From Bacillus pseudomycoides DSM 12442 (GTDB lineage: Bacteria > Bacillota > Bacilli > Bacillales > Bacillaceae_G), in NCBI RefSeq assembly GCF_000161455.1, contig NZ_CM000745.1, forward strand, positions 3,396,476 to 3,460,475: DNA of 64,000 bases, read 5' to 3'. Made by a program: the position numbers and the translations under genes. The notes below the pieces were generated by a model. It made no database searches and was not told the DNA's origin. It worked only from the letters and a program-made list of their open reading frames with translations. The first letter of the stretch is position 1, and every line of letters begins with the position of its first letter. Positions 15,591-24,187 of this stretch are shown one piece after another.

Positions 15591-15618
15591 ATGACAAATT
15601 TTAAAAATATACTATAAT
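15591..15618 (+). promoter_or_regulatory. Candidate promoter of ypuA
   Basis: ATGACA (15591-15596), a 16-base spacer and perfect TATAAT (15613-15618), about 48 bases before the GTG start. Confidence 0.6.
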
Positions 15619-15665
15619 TACTGTGTTGCCCGCAAATTTCAGAAAGAGAAAGGGAGCGATTTTTC

Positions 15666-16532
15666 GTGAAAACGAAACTATTAGCTTTGCTACTAGCTGT
15701 TACGGTGTTTATGATCCCAACAGCTTCATTTGCAGACGTGATTGAGGGAGAATCAATCGTTACATTAGGAGAAAATTTATCTGAACAACAAAAACAAGAT
15801 CTTTTAAAAGAAATGAAAGCGCCAAAAGATGCGCAAATTATTACTGTATCTAATGCGGAAGAACATAAATTTTTAGAGGGTATTGTTCCAAAAGCACAAA
15901 TTGGTACGAGAGCTATTTCCTCTTCTATAATTACGTATACAAAACCAGGATCAGGTCTTATTGTGCGAGCGAAAAACATTAATTGGGTAACAGATGCAAT
16001 GTATACAAACGCACTCATCACAGCAGGTGTTAAAGATGCAGAGATCCAAATCACGGCACCATTTAAAGTATCAGGAACAGCTGCTTTAACAGGATTAATG
16101 AAGGCTTACGAAACAACATCGAAAAAAGAAATTCCTGAAGAAGTAAAAAAAGTAGCCAACGAAGAAATGGTACAAACAGCGAAACTTGGTGACAAAATTG
16201 GTGACGAAAAAGCTGTTCAACTTGTTGCGAAAGTAAAAGAAGAAATTGCTAAAGAACAGCCAAAAACAACAGAAGATTTACGTGCGCTAATTAAAAAAAT
16301 TGCTGATCAACTTGGTATTACACTAACAGATGAGCAATTAGATAGCTTAGTTTCATTATTTGATAAAATGAAAAATTTAAATATTGACTGGAACCAAGTT
16401 GGTAGCCAATTAAATAAAGCGAAAGAACATGTTTCAGCATTTTTAGGATCTGAAGAAGGACAAGGCTTCCTAGATAAAGTAAAAGATTTCTTCTCTAGTA
16501 TCATTGATTTTATTAAATCATTATTTAAGTAA
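15666..16532 (+). CDS. ypuA: DUF1002 exported protein (YpuA-like)
   Basis: A 288-residue exported protein starting at GTG with AAAGGGAG upstream. A signal peptide (MKTKLLALLLAVTVFMIPTA, cleavage near SFADV) precedes the DUF1002 region (GESIVTLGENLSEQQKQ, SSIITYTKPGSGL, AALTGLMKAYE). A helical, charged C-terminal half ends in a hydrophobic IIDFIKSLF tail. B. subtilis YpuA belongs to this family; it is cell-envelope associated and of uncertain function. It is monocistronic with promoter and terminator visible. Confidence 0.9.
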   Translation: MKTKLLALLLAVTVFMIPTASFADVIEGESIVTLGENLSEQQKQDLLKEMKAPKDAQIITVSNAEEHKFLEGIVPKAQIGTRAISSSIITYTKPGSGLIVRAKNINWVTDAMYTNALITAGVKDAEIQITAPFKVSGTAALTGLMKAYETTSKKEIPEEVKKVANEEMVQTAKLGDKIGDEKAVQLVAKVKEEIAKEQPKTTEDLRALIKKIADQLGITLTDEQLDSLVSLFDKMKNLNIDWNQVGSQLNKAKEHVSAFLGSEEGQGFLDKVKDFFSSIIDFIKSLFK

Positions 16533-16533
16533 T

Positions 16534-16561
16534 AAAAAGCTCGTCATTGACGAGCTTTTTA
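16534..16561 (+). terminator. Terminator of ypuA
   Basis: AAAAGCTCGTC/GACGAGCTTTTT around a short ATT loop. Confidence 0.9.
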
Positions 16562-16610
16562 TTATATAAATCCAAATTAAAAAACCGACATAAAATCTTT
16601 CTTTTTAGGT

Positions 16611-16656
16611 GGAAGAGAGCATCTGGCCGTGCATAGAAGCGGTCAGATCCTCTTCC
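16611..16656. repeat. 46-base GC-rich palindrome
   Basis: GGAAGAGAGCATCTGGCCG (16611-16629) pairs with CGGTCAGATCCTCTTCC (16640-16656) with a ten-base loop and few mismatches. It is more GC-rich than its surroundings and not followed by a T run. A dispersed repeat or hairpin element; family not identified. Confidence 0.55.
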
Positions 16657-16755
16657 TGCCCCATACCAAGTGAAAACAAAGAGAGAAAACGAGTGCATGT
16701 CACCTTTTGTTTTTCATAGCAGCTTATATGTGAAAAATCAAAATGAATTTATCTA

Positions 16756-17541
16756 TTATATAAGCAACGGTAATTTCATAATCGCTTCCTCTACAGAACG
16801 AACAACATGACATGCCTTTTCCTTCACATATGGATGTGCATGATGAAGAGTAAAAGAATGCGGTGTTACTTCAAACATAGAAATGTCATTAAAAGAATCA
16901 CCAATACATGCTACTTCATGCGCTTCAATTTTCAAATGCTCCATCAAACGTTTTAAAGCACTTCCTTTACTAACCCCCATTGGCATAATATCTACATATC
17001 CTTTTCCAGAAATAAAAATTTCAGCGTGCTCATGAAAAGTGTCTCTTAGCTCTTGATCCAATGTCACAATCTTTTCTGCTTCTCCATACACAAACAACTT
17101 TGCAGGATGGATTGTTTTACCAAATTCCTCCTCTAATGTTTCTATTTCAGCAATATGCACACCCATATATTCTTCAAAAACATAATGATGTTCATTTTTC
17201 TTTTTCGTATATCTCTGCTCTTTTGCACACACAATATCAGCTAGCCTTTTTTCATGTATATATTGATATATTTCCTGGGCAACTCCATCATTGAATTTCG
17301 ATTCATGGAATATTTGTCCGTTTGGTAATAGCATCGTAGCACCATTTAATCCTGTCGTGTAATATGGAAATGAGAATTGCCTAACTGCATCATGAATTCG
17401 ATGCGTAAAACGACCAGAAGCAAAGCAAATATTTGTCCCTTTTTCCGCTAACCAACAAAGTGCTTTTTCATCTTCCTTATGAATATTGCTTACATTATAA
17501 AAAAGTGTATCATCTAAATCACTTACAAATAATTTAATCAT
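16756..17541 (-). CDS. Cof-type HAD hydrolase, second paralog
   Basis: A 261-residue HAD phosphatase. The nucleophile motif is FVSDLDDTL (Asp8, Asp10), with the C2 cap in the middle and IGDSFNDISMF near the C-terminus. It has the same architecture as the protein at 6779-7597 and shares VSKGSALKRL/ISKGSAISIL-type sequence before motif IV. ATG at 17541 is preferred because GGGGAAGAGGG lies just upstream. Substrate unknown; sugar or cofactor phosphates are typical of the class. It lies between ypuA and the spoVA operon without obvious functional ties. Confidence 0.9.
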   Translation of the reverse strand: MIKLFVSDLDDTLFYNVSNIHKEDEKALCWLAEKGTNICFASGRFTHRIHDAVRQFSFPYYTTGLNGATMLLPNGQIFHESKFNDGVAQEIYQYIHEKRLADIVCAKEQRYTKKKNEHHYVFEEYMGVHIAEIETLEEEFGKTIHPAKLFVYGEAEKIVTLDQELRDTFHEHAEIFISGKGYVDIMPMGVSKGSALKRLMEHLKIEAHEVACIGDSFNDISMFEVTPHSFTLHHAHPYVKEKACHVVRSVEEAIMKLPLLI

Positions 17542-17629
17542 GCCCTCTTCCCCTTTCATACACAATGTCTACTCTAAGTGTACGAAAAAAATGTTGTGAT
17601 TTTGTTAAAATACGTTAAATTTCTAATAA

Positions 17630-17664
17630 AAAATAAGCAGGAAGATTGATTCCTGCTTATTTTT
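17630..17664. terminator. Terminator of the spoVA operon
   Basis: AATAAGCAGGA pairs with TCCTGCTTATT, with A/T runs on each side. It overlaps the spoVAF stop. Confidence 0.85.
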
Positions 17665-19129
17665 GTCTACGTATATTTTGTGGATGTACAATGCTTGGGC
17701 GTACTTTTAAACTAGACATGGCCGGGCGTAATAATATTGTTTTTAATGCCCCCCAGTCAAATGGCAAAAACGGCCATAAATATGGTGTTTGTAAACTTTT
17801 GATAGACGTTAAAAATAAAATTAACATCGTCATGCCAATTATAAATCCTATCTCATGGAACAAACCAGTTAAAATAATGACAAATAATTTTCCAAGTTTG
17901 TTTCCAAGTCCTAATTCATAACTTGGTGTTGCATATATTCCAATCATTGAAACCGCTGTATATAAAATAACTTCTGGAACAAATAACCCAACGTCAATTG
18001 CAATTTGCCCAATTAAAATCGCTGAAATTAATCCGGTAGCTGATGATAAGGGAGTTGGTGTATGAATCGATGCCATTCGCAAAAACTCAAGTCCAATATC
18101 GGCCATAATTATTTGTAATATAATAGGGAGATGGGTCATTTTATTTGGTCCAATGAAAGCAAGTTTCTCTGGTAACAACGTTGGATCGAACACAAAAACG
18201 AGCCAAAACGGCAATAAAAACACAGAAAATATAATACCTACAAAACGAACCCATCGTAAAAATGTACCCACTGCCGGGTTTTGTCTAAACTCTTCTGCGT
18301 GCTGCACATGATGAAAATAAGTTGTTGGTGTAATCATTACACTTGGAGATGTATCAACAATAATTAATACATGCCCTTCTAATAAATGATTTGCCGCTAC
18401 ATCTGGTCTTTCTGTATAACGAATAAGAGGGAAAGGGTTATAACCCTGCTTCACTAAAAATTCTTCAATCGTTTTGTCAGCCATTGTAATTCCATCTACT
18501 TCAATACTTTCTAGTTCTTGCTTAATGATTTTTACCAAATCTGGATTCGCAACGTCCTGAACATAGGTAATACAAATATCCGTTTGTGACCGATCCCCAA
18601 CCCGGATAATTTCGTTTCGAAGGCGCGGATCGCGAATACGCCTTCTTATTAGTCCTGTATTTACAATGATATTTTCTACAAAACCATCTCTTGCCCCGCG
18701 CACTACTTTTTCTGTATCTGGTTCTGTTGGTGTTCGTCCTGGATAACTACGAACATCGATTGCAAAGGCCTCTGTTTCACCTTCCACAAAGATAATAACA
18801 AGTCCCGATAATACTTGTAGCATTACCTCATCCATCGTTTTTACTTTACTTACTTGTTGATGGATAAGGCGATTTTCTAAAAGCTTAACTGTATCTTCTT
18901 CAACATCTCTTATTTCATTTGTATCTACTGCTTCTTCCAAAATGTGAATGAGGTAATTTGTATCACACAATCCATTTACAAATAATACACCGATTTCTTT
19001 ATCAAGAATTTGAAACTTACGAATCCCGACATCAAATGTGACGCCAAGCCCAACTGTTTGTTTTAAATAATTTTCATTATCACTCAAGAAGGAAGAAATC
19101 GGAATATTAACTTTCTTCTGTTTCGTCAT
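17657..19129 (-). CDS. spoVAF: Stage V sporulation protein AF (GerA-family)
   Basis: A 490-residue membrane protein related to the A subunits of GerA germinant receptors: a soluble N-terminal domain (about 1-270; SYPGRTPTEPD, RDGFVENIIVNTGLIRRRI) followed by several membrane helices (IIFSVFLLPFWLVFVF and later). It is the last gene of the spoVA operon and is thought to associate with the dipicolinic-acid channel at the spore inner membrane. ATG at 19129 (MTKQKK) is preferred to GTG 19138 because GTGGG lies just upstream. It overlaps the end of spoVAEA. Confidence 0.93.
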   Translation of the reverse strand: MTKQKKVNIPISSFLSDNENYLKQTVGLGVTFDVGIRKFQILDKEIGVLFVNGLCDTNYLIHILEEAVDTNEIRDVEEDTVKLLENRLIHQQVSKVKTMDEVMLQVLSGLVIIFVEGETEAFAIDVRSYPGRTPTEPDTEKVVRGARDGFVENIIVNTGLIRRRIRDPRLRNEIIRVGDRSQTDICITYVQDVANPDLVKIIKQELESIEVDGITMADKTIEEFLVKQGYNPFPLIRYTERPDVAANHLLEGHVLIIVDTSPSVMITPTTYFHHVQHAEEFRQNPAVGTFLRWVRFVGIIFSVFLLPFWLVFVFDPTLLPEKLAFIGPNKMTHLPIILQIIMADIGLEFLRMASIHTPTPLSSATGLISAILIGQIAIDVGLFVPEVILYTAVSMIGIYATPSYELGLGNKLGKLFVIILTGLFHEIGFIIGMTMLILFLTSIKSLQTPYLWPFLPFDWGALKTILLRPAMSSLKVRPSIVHPQNIRRQK

Positions 19130-19685
19130 AAAACCCACTTCTTTCTAAAATTAATTGAATTGCTTTTTTGGTAATTGGTGATCCTCGCTCCCACTCATCA
19201 TTTCCACACATTTTCCCTATATCACCAATTCCAACAATTACAGGCACATTTAATGCATCTAAACAATAAATCGTATCCCCATTAATTCTCCCAATTTCAC
19301 CATCAGGAAGTCCAAATTTATCAACACCGTATTCTGTTAATCTGCCTTCTCGATCTACGCTGACATCTACACGCGCCCACTCCCAATGATGTGTATTAGA
19401 TGCAACAGCTAAAATGCCAAGAACATCAATTTGTTTATGCATTGCCACATATTTTAACGCTTTTTCACCTGAACCTTCTCCTATAAATCCACTATCATCA
19501 AACATGACAAATACAGGGTCATATGGCGTTTGCATAATTAGCTCCACAATCTTTTTCCCTGTCAATTTCGTCGGATTACTTTGCGATGCTGAAATACACC
19601 TTCCGCCAAACTCCTTTGTTAACAGCTCAATTGCTCGCTTTGCATATTCATCTCCATCTGTCACCAAAATAACCCTTCGTCTCAT
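19107..19685 (-). CDS. spoVAEA: Stage V sporulation protein AEA
   Basis: A 192-residue soluble protein with the strongly conserved features of SpoVAEa: ILVTDGDEYAKRAIELL, PVFVMFDDSGFIGEG, VDVSVDREGRLTEYGVDKFG and GSPITKKAIQLILERSG. It is part of the operon that moves Ca-dipicolinate into the forespore and releases it at germination; its own role is less defined and it has no membrane helix. ATG at 19685 with AAAGGA upstream. Its 3' end overlaps spoVAF by about 23 bases, suggesting coupling. Confidence 0.93.
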   Translation of the reverse strand: MRRRVILVTDGDEYAKRAIELLTKEFGGRCISASQSNPTKLTGKKIVELIMQTPYDPVFVMFDDSGFIGEGSGEKALKYVAMHKQIDVLGILAVASNTHHWEWARVDVSVDREGRLTEYGVDKFGLPDGEIGRINGDTIYCLDALNVPVIVGIGDIGKMCGNDEWERGSPITKKAIQLILERSGFYDETEES

Positions 19686-19690
19686 TTGAT

Positions 19691-20041
19691 TTATCCTTTC
19701 GGTTTACATATAAGTGCTACAAAAAATGCAAATAATATCGATGCTGAAATACCTGAAGAAGTCAAACTAAACATACCAATTCCAATTCCTAAGTAACCAT
19801 GTTTTTCAGCCGCCTCTAGTGCTCCATGCAAAAGGGAATGTCCAAAGCTCGTTATCGGAACAGTTGCTCCAGCACCTGCAAATTTTATGAGCTTATCATA
19901 TAGTCCAAAGCTATCTAAAACCGCTCCAATTACTACAAAAGTTGCCATCAAATGTGCAGGAGTTAATTTAGCAAAATCCAATAAAAGCTGTCCTACTACA
20001 CAGATAGCTCCCCCAACGATGAACGCGTATACAAAATCCAC
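19691..20041 (-). CDS. spoVAEB: Stage V sporulation protein AEB
   Basis: A 116-residue integral membrane protein starting at GTG with AAGGGGTG six bases upstream. It has about four hydrophobic segments. The pattern FVYAFIVGGAICVVGQLL, DKLIKFAGAGATVPITSFG and GIGIGMFSLTSSGI matches SpoVAEb. It is homologous to SpoVAC in this same operon (shared GAG[GA]xxVPxT[SG]F motif), and the pair probably form part of the DPA channel. Confidence 0.94.
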   Translation of the reverse strand: MDFVYAFIVGGAICVVGQLLLDFAKLTPAHLMATFVVIGAVLDSFGLYDKLIKFAGAGATVPITSFGHSLLHGALEAAEKHGYLGIGIGMFSLTSSGISASILFAFFVALICKPKG

Positions 20042-20044
20042 AAT

Positions 20045-21061
20045 TCACACCCCTTTTATCCTTTCAAATACAACGCCGTGTGCAATTGTCGGAATCGTTT
20101 CTTTTTGTTGTATCATAATCGGGCTTAACAACGCTCCTGTTGCAACTACAAAAATACGCTGTAAGTTTCCTTTTTTCATTTCTTGTAGTAAATGACCGTA
20201 TGTTACAACTGCCGAACAGGCACAACCGCTTCCACCTGCAAAAACCTCTTCTTGATCCTTGTTATAAATCATTAATCCGCAGTCATTATATACATTTCCT
20301 AAGTCATACCCTTCCTCAAGTAAAAGTTGCTTCGTAATTGGTGCCCCAACACCTGATAAATCCCCTGTAACGATAAGATCATAATCAGCTGCACTTCTCC
20401 CTAAATCTTCAAAGTGCTGTTGAATCGTATGGGCAGCAGCAGGTGCCATTGCTGATCCCATATCAAAAGGATCTGTAATTCCTAAATCTTGCACTTTTCC
20501 AATGGTTGCAGCCGTTATTTTAATATTGCTCTGTTCTTTACTAATTAAAGCCGTCCCTGCCCCTGTAACAGTTGAAGTTGCTGAACCAGGTCTTTGCCCC
20601 CCGTATTCTGTCGGATAACGAAACTGCCGTTCTGCAGTTGCATTATGACTACTAACCGTAGCTATCACACGATTAGCAAAACCTCCATCAATAAAGGCCG
20701 ATCCAATCGCTAGTGTCTCCATTGATGTTGCACAAGCGCTGAACATTCCTAAAAAAGGAATCCCAAGCTCCCTCGCCACATAATTTGCTGTAACGGTTTG
20801 GTTTAATAAATCTCCCGCTAAAAAAAAATCAATTTGCGAAGGCTTTATATCCCCCTTTTGTATGACCTGCTGAATTGAATCATTCATCAATCTTCTTTCA
20901 GCAAGCTCCCAATTTTCTTCCTCACAATGCAAATCATCATATGAAATATCAAAACACTTTCCAAGAGGACCTTCCGCTTCTTTTGGACCGACAGCAGTAC
21001 CTGTTGCATTCACAAATATATTATTTTGAAATACCCATGTTTGCTTCCCTGTCAATCTCAT
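20045..21061 (-). CDS. spoVAD: Stage V sporulation protein AD (DPA-binding)
   Basis: A 338-residue protein with a thiolase/ketosynthase-like fold. It shows a family Cys in GMFSACATSMETLAIGS and PGSATSTVTGAGTALI, DLSGVGAPITK and FAGGSGCACSAVV. SpoVAD binds dipicolinic acid on the spore inner membrane surface and is essential for its uptake. It is the usual length and lies four bases upstream of spoVAEB. The ATG is preceded by AAAGGAG. Confidence 0.95.
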   Translation of the reverse strand: MRLTGKQTWVFQNNIFVNATGTAVGPKEAEGPLGKCFDISYDDLHCEEENWELAERRLMNDSIQQVIQKGDIKPSQIDFFLAGDLLNQTVTANYVARELGIPFLGMFSACATSMETLAIGSAFIDGGFANRVIATVSSHNATAERQFRYPTEYGGQRPGSATSTVTGAGTALISKEQSNIKITAATIGKVQDLGITDPFDMGSAMAPAAAHTIQQHFEDLGRSAADYDLIVTGDLSGVGAPITKQLLLEEGYDLGNVYNDCGLMIYNKDQEEVFAGGSGCACSAVVTYGHLLQEMKKGNLQRIFVVATGALLSPIMIQQKETIPTIAHGVVFERIKGV

Positions 21062-21073
21062 ATCTAATCTCCT

Positions 21074-21532
21074 TTAAGACAACCAAAGTTTAAACGTATA
21101 TCGAATTAGACCAACAATGTATGCTCCAACAACTCCAAATACAATTACACTTCCAGCAAGCTTAAACATATTTGTAGCAACTCCGAGTACAATTCCCTCA
21201 CTACGGTGCTCCATTGCCGCACTTGCCATTGAATTTGCAAATCCAGTAACAGGAACTGCTGAACCAGCCCCTCCGAATTGACCGATTTTATCATATACAC
21301 CAAATCCAGTTAATATGACTGATAATAATACAAGTGTTGCTATCGTAGGATTTCCCGCATTTTGCTCATTAAAGTGAAAATAATACATATAAAATTTCAT
21401 CAAGCATTCACCTACTGTACAAATCAGTCCACCTACAACAAAAGCTTTTACACAATTCATCACATAATTTGGCTTTGGATGATAATTTTTTACTTTATTT
21501 ATGTAATCATCTTTTAATTTATTTTGGGCCAT
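21074..21532 (-). CDS. spoVAC: Stage V sporulation protein AC
   Basis: A 152-residue membrane protein. ATG at 21532 (MAQNKLKDDYINKV) follows GGAGG at ideal spacing; upstream in-frame sequence is spoVAB read in another frame. There are about four transmembrane segments, with KAFVVGGLICTVGECLMKF and GQFGGAGSAVPVTGFANSMA. SpoVAC has been shown to act as a mechanosensitive channel and is a core part of the DPA transporter. It lies 12 bases downstream of spoVAB. Confidence 0.95.
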   Translation of the reverse strand: MAQNKLKDDYINKVKNYHPKPNYVMNCVKAFVVGGLICTVGECLMKFYMYYFHFNEQNAGNPTIATLVLLSVILTGFGVYDKIGQFGGAGSAVPVTGFANSMASAAMEHRSEGIVLGVATNMFKLAGSVIVFGVVGAYIVGLIRYTFKLWLS

Positions 21533-21543
21533 CTTGATACCTC

Positions 21544-21960
21544 CTATCTTGCAAAATAAATCCAATGAAATAAAGAGCCCATTACCTTTCCAAGTACAAG
21601 TGCAACGAGTAGAATGACAATTTTCCCATCTACGCCTACTCGTTTTGCTAATATAGGTAAAACATTCAATACCTCTGTCAAAGCCGCAGCAAGCATACCA
21701 ATAAATGTTCCACAAAATAAGCCAAGTAAAACGAGCCAATACTGAGATGTTTGAAAGGTTATATCTCTTAAACTGCACCATGCTCCGGCCAAAGAACCAC
21801 CAATTACGGCCCACTCAAAAAATTGAACCCGATGGCCACTCCTTGTTAACTGGGCTAAACGTGGGATTACACCAAGCACAGCTAAAAATGCCACATATCC
21901 CCCTCCAACTGCGATCCCACCAGCAAGCCCAATTACTATGACTACTCCATACTCAATCAT
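21544..21960 (-). CDS. spoVAB: Stage V sporulation protein AB
   Basis: A 138-residue membrane protein with four predicted helices (VVIVIGLAGGIAVGGGYVAF, LVLLGLFCGTFIGMLAAAL, ILLVALVLGKVMG). ATG at 21960 is chosen because it matches homologs and overlaps the spoVAA stop (ATGATTGA), indicating translational coupling; an in-frame ATG at 21993 lacks a ribosome site. It is a component of the SpoVA complex whose individual role is not assigned. Confidence 0.92.
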   Translation of the reverse strand: MIEYGVVIVIGLAGGIAVGGGYVAFLAVLGVIPRLAQLTRSGHRVQFFEWAVIGGSLAGAWCSLRDITFQTSQYWLVLLGLFCGTFIGMLAAALTEVLNVLPILAKRVGVDGKIVILLVALVLGKVMGSLFHWIYFAR

Positions 21961-22573
21961 CTGCGATTTGTTTTGCACTCTCTTTATTTTCATTGATCAT
22001 GACATATTGATCGAGTGACTGTTGATACTGGAACATTTCCACTTCTAACGGACTTGGCTCTTCATTAATTCGTTTTTGAAACACATGATTAAAAAATAAG
22101 ACCATCCCTAATCCCAGTCCTAAAGAATACGGAATTTGAAACAGGAGCGGTTTATAGTTGATTTCTCCCGTAATCATGTAATATAAGCGCCAGTGTACTT
22201 GCTGCATACTTACATCTTCATGAAAATAAATAATCGCAAGAGCCGCACCGACAAAAAGTAACATCCAAACCAATCCAAAGAAAATGGGGTGTACTTTCTT
22301 TTTTTCATAGACGATTTCTACAAGTGTTTGCCCAGGACCAAATAAATTAATTTGTATATGCTGCGTAGTTTGTTGAATCACTTGAATGATTTTCATCGCA
22401 TCAATTACAACATGTGTTTTATCACGTTTTGTGATTTTATAGACAAGTTGCTTTTTTATTTTTTCTACTAAGCCAGAATCCCCAATTACTTGTGCAATAT
22501 CTTCAATCTTCACCTCATATGAAGGGGATACTTGCAGACGATTTCGCATTTTGAGATAGATTGTTCGCTCCAC
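21953..22573 (-). CDS. spoVAA: Stage V sporulation protein AA
   Basis: A 206-residue protein, the first gene of the spoVA operon. GTG at 22573 (MERTIYLKMRNR) aligns with the start of B. subtilis SpoVAA and has AGAGGTG six bases upstream; GTG 22582 overlaps that site. A soluble N-terminal domain (1-95) is followed by two transmembrane helices (VHPIFFGLVWMLLFVGAALA; SLGLGLGMVLFF). It acts with AB-AF in dipicolinate import in the forespore. A sigma-G-type promoter lies directly upstream. Confidence 0.94.
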   Translation of the reverse strand: MERTIYLKMRNRLQVSPSYEVKIEDIAQVIGDSGLVEKIKKQLVYKITKRDKTHVVIDAMKIIQVIQQTTQHIQINLFGPGQTLVEIVYEKKKVHPIFFGLVWMLLFVGAALAIIYFHEDVSMQQVHWRLYYMITGEINYKPLLFQIPYSLGLGLGMVLFFNHVFQKRINEEPSPLEVEMFQYQQSLDQYVMINENKESAKQIADD

Positions 22574-22605
22574 TCCATTCACCTCTTTACTATTCCTCGT
22601 AGTTG

Positions 22606-22636
22606 TAGTATGGTTTCTGGAAAATTTTCTAATACA
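22606..22636 (-). promoter_or_regulatory. Candidate sigma-G promoter of the spoVA operon
   Basis: On the minus strand, TGTATTA (22630-22636) and CATACTA (22606-22612) are separated by 17 bases, a good fit to the forespore sigma-G consensus (TGAATA, CATACTA). It lies 33 bases before the spoVAA start. The spoVA operon is sigma-G dependent in B. subtilis. Confidence 0.7.
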
Positions 22637-22639
22637 ACT

Positions 22640-22955
22640 TTTTTTATAAAATGGAACTTTGCACGTTGGATTTTTAATGAATAATCACTCGGTGAATAAA
22701 GTAACTGTATTTTTTTAGAAGCGTTATTTTCATATTTTGAACTTTCAAGTGAGGTTTATTAAGGTTTCCTTTCCCCTCTATGACAAGTTTATACTTGAAT
22801 TACATTCCTAATTTACATAATTATCAATAAATTACATAAATACTTCTGGGTGAATGAAATTTCTTGATTTTGGAAAGGATAACAACAGTAACATAAGATG
22901 CGATTTTTTCTTCTTCTCAATCTTATTTGAACTATCACTGGTTTCTAGTTCAAAG
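22640..22955. other. Intergenic region between sigF and spoVA, nothing recognised
   Basis: About 315 AT-rich bases between the spoVA promoter and the sigF terminator. No ORF with a ribosome site, no riboswitch and no repeat was recognised. Confidence 0.5.
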
Positions 22956-22992
22956 CAAAAAAATCGAATAGATGGCTATTCATCTATTCGAT
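22956..22992 (-). terminator. Terminator of the dacF/spoIIA-sigF transcript
   Basis: ATCGAATAGATG (22963-22974) and CATCTATTCGAT (22981-22992) are perfect complements, followed on the minus strand by seven Ts. The first arm lies inside the last codons of sigF. Confidence 0.92.
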
Positions 22993-23734
22993 CTTTCATC
23001 TGTTTTAATATTTTCTTTTCAAGCCTTGATACTTGGACTTGTGAAATTCCAATTCGCTCTGCTACTTCTGATTGAGTTTGATCTTTATAATAGCGCAAAT
23101 ATACAATTAAGCGTTCACGCTCATCCAGTTCTCTAATTGCCTCTTTTAAAGCGATTTTATCAAACCATTTCGTTTCTGTTTGATCCGCGATTTGATCTAG
23201 TATCGTAATAGGATCTCCATCATTTTCATAAACTGTTTCATGTATGGATGATGGTGTGCGACTCGCTTCTTGCGCAAGAACAACTTCTTCTGGTGTCAAC
23301 TCAAGCGCTTCTGCTACCTCATTAATCGTTGGAGCTCTTCCATATTCTTTAGAAAGCTCATCTTTCATCTTTCGAATCTTATTTCCAGTCTCCTTTAAAG
23401 AACGACTTACTTTCACGGATCCATCATCACGCAAAAATCGCTGTATTTCTCCAATAATCATTGGAACTGCATAGGTTGAGAATTTCACGTCGAATGACAA
23501 ATCAAATTTGTCTACCGATTTCAAGAGTCCAATACAGCCAATTTGAAATAAATCATCTGGTTCATATCCTCGATTGAGGAAACGTTGCACAACTGACCAT
23601 ACAAGACGCATATTACTTTGGACTATTGTATCTCTTGCTTGTTGGTCTCCATCTTGACTTTTTTGAATTAACGCTTTTAACTCGTGGTCCTTTAACTGAG
23701 GTTTCTTCTTCTCATTTCTGACCTCAATGTCCAT
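22976..23734 (-). CDS. sigF: RNA polymerase sigma-F factor
   Basis: A 252-residue sigma factor that directs early forespore transcription. Region 2 carries DDLFQIGCIGLLKSVDKFDL and STYAVPMIIGEIQRF; region 4 carries YYKDQTQSEVAERIG and VSRLEKKILKQM. ATG at 23734 (MDIEV) is eight bases after AGGAG; the earlier TTG at 23740 is inside the spacer. It is cotranscribed with spoIIAA and spoIIAB, whose products control it: SpoIIAB binds and inhibits it until dephosphorylated SpoIIAA releases it. Confidence 0.98.
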   Translation of the reverse strand: MDIEVRNEKKKPQLKDHELKALIQKSQDGDQQARDTIVQSNMRLVWSVVQRFLNRGYEPDDLFQIGCIGLLKSVDKFDLSFDVKFSTYAVPMIIGEIQRFLRDDGSVKVSRSLKETGNKIRKMKDELSKEYGRAPTINEVAEALELTPEEVVLAQEASRTPSSIHETVYENDGDPITILDQIADQTETKWFDKIALKEAIRELDERERLIVYLRYYKDQTQSEVAERIGISQVQVSRLEKKILKQMKDRIDE

Positions 23735-23746
23735 AGGCAATTCTCC

Positions 23747-24187
23747 TTAATTGCATAGAGCGTTACTATTTGATAAGTATTTTGTCAAATGGATTGTTGT
23801 CCCGAAAGATTCATTTGAAATAACTTCTACTTCATCCATAAAATTTTCCATGATAGTAAATCCCATTCCGGAACGCTCTAATTCAGGTTTAGTTGTAAAA
23901 AGAGGTTGCCTTGCCTCATCTAAATTAAAAATGCCAACCCCTTCATCTCGAATCGTGAGTTTCACCATTGCTTCTTCCAAAATCACTGAAATGTAAACAA
24001 CACCTTCTGCATTCCCTTCATACCCATGAATAATTGCATTTGTGACTGCTTCAGACACAACTGTTTTTATCTCTGTCAATTCCTCCATCGTTGGATCCAA
24101 TTGTGCAATAAAAGCAGCAACTGTGACGCGAGCGAACGATTCATTTTGACTTAATGCTGAAAATTGAAGGTTCATTTTATTTCTCAT
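23747..24187 (-). CDS. spoIIAB: Anti-sigma-F factor / serine kinase
   Basis: A 146-residue GHKL-fold kinase. ATP-binding boxes are intact: N box EAVTNAIIHGYEG, G1 IRDEGVGIF and G2 LERSGMGFTIMENF. It binds sigma-F in the predivisional and mother cells and phosphorylates SpoIIAA. The start is immediately next to the spoIIAA stop, with a G-rich ribosome site inside spoIIAA. N-terminus and length match the B. subtilis protein. Confidence 0.98.
   Translation of the reverse strand: MRNKMNLQFSALSQNESFARVTVAAFIAQLDPTMEELTEIKTVVSEAVTNAIIHGYEGNAEGVVYISVILEEAMVKLTIRDEGVGIFNLDEARQPLFTTKPELERSGMGFTIMENFMDEVEVISNESFGTTIHLTKYLSNSNALCN

Noticed and set aside
22854..23075. Plus-strand ORF overlapping the sigF end
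   Set aside because: Antisense to sigF and its terminator, without ribosome site or family resemblance.
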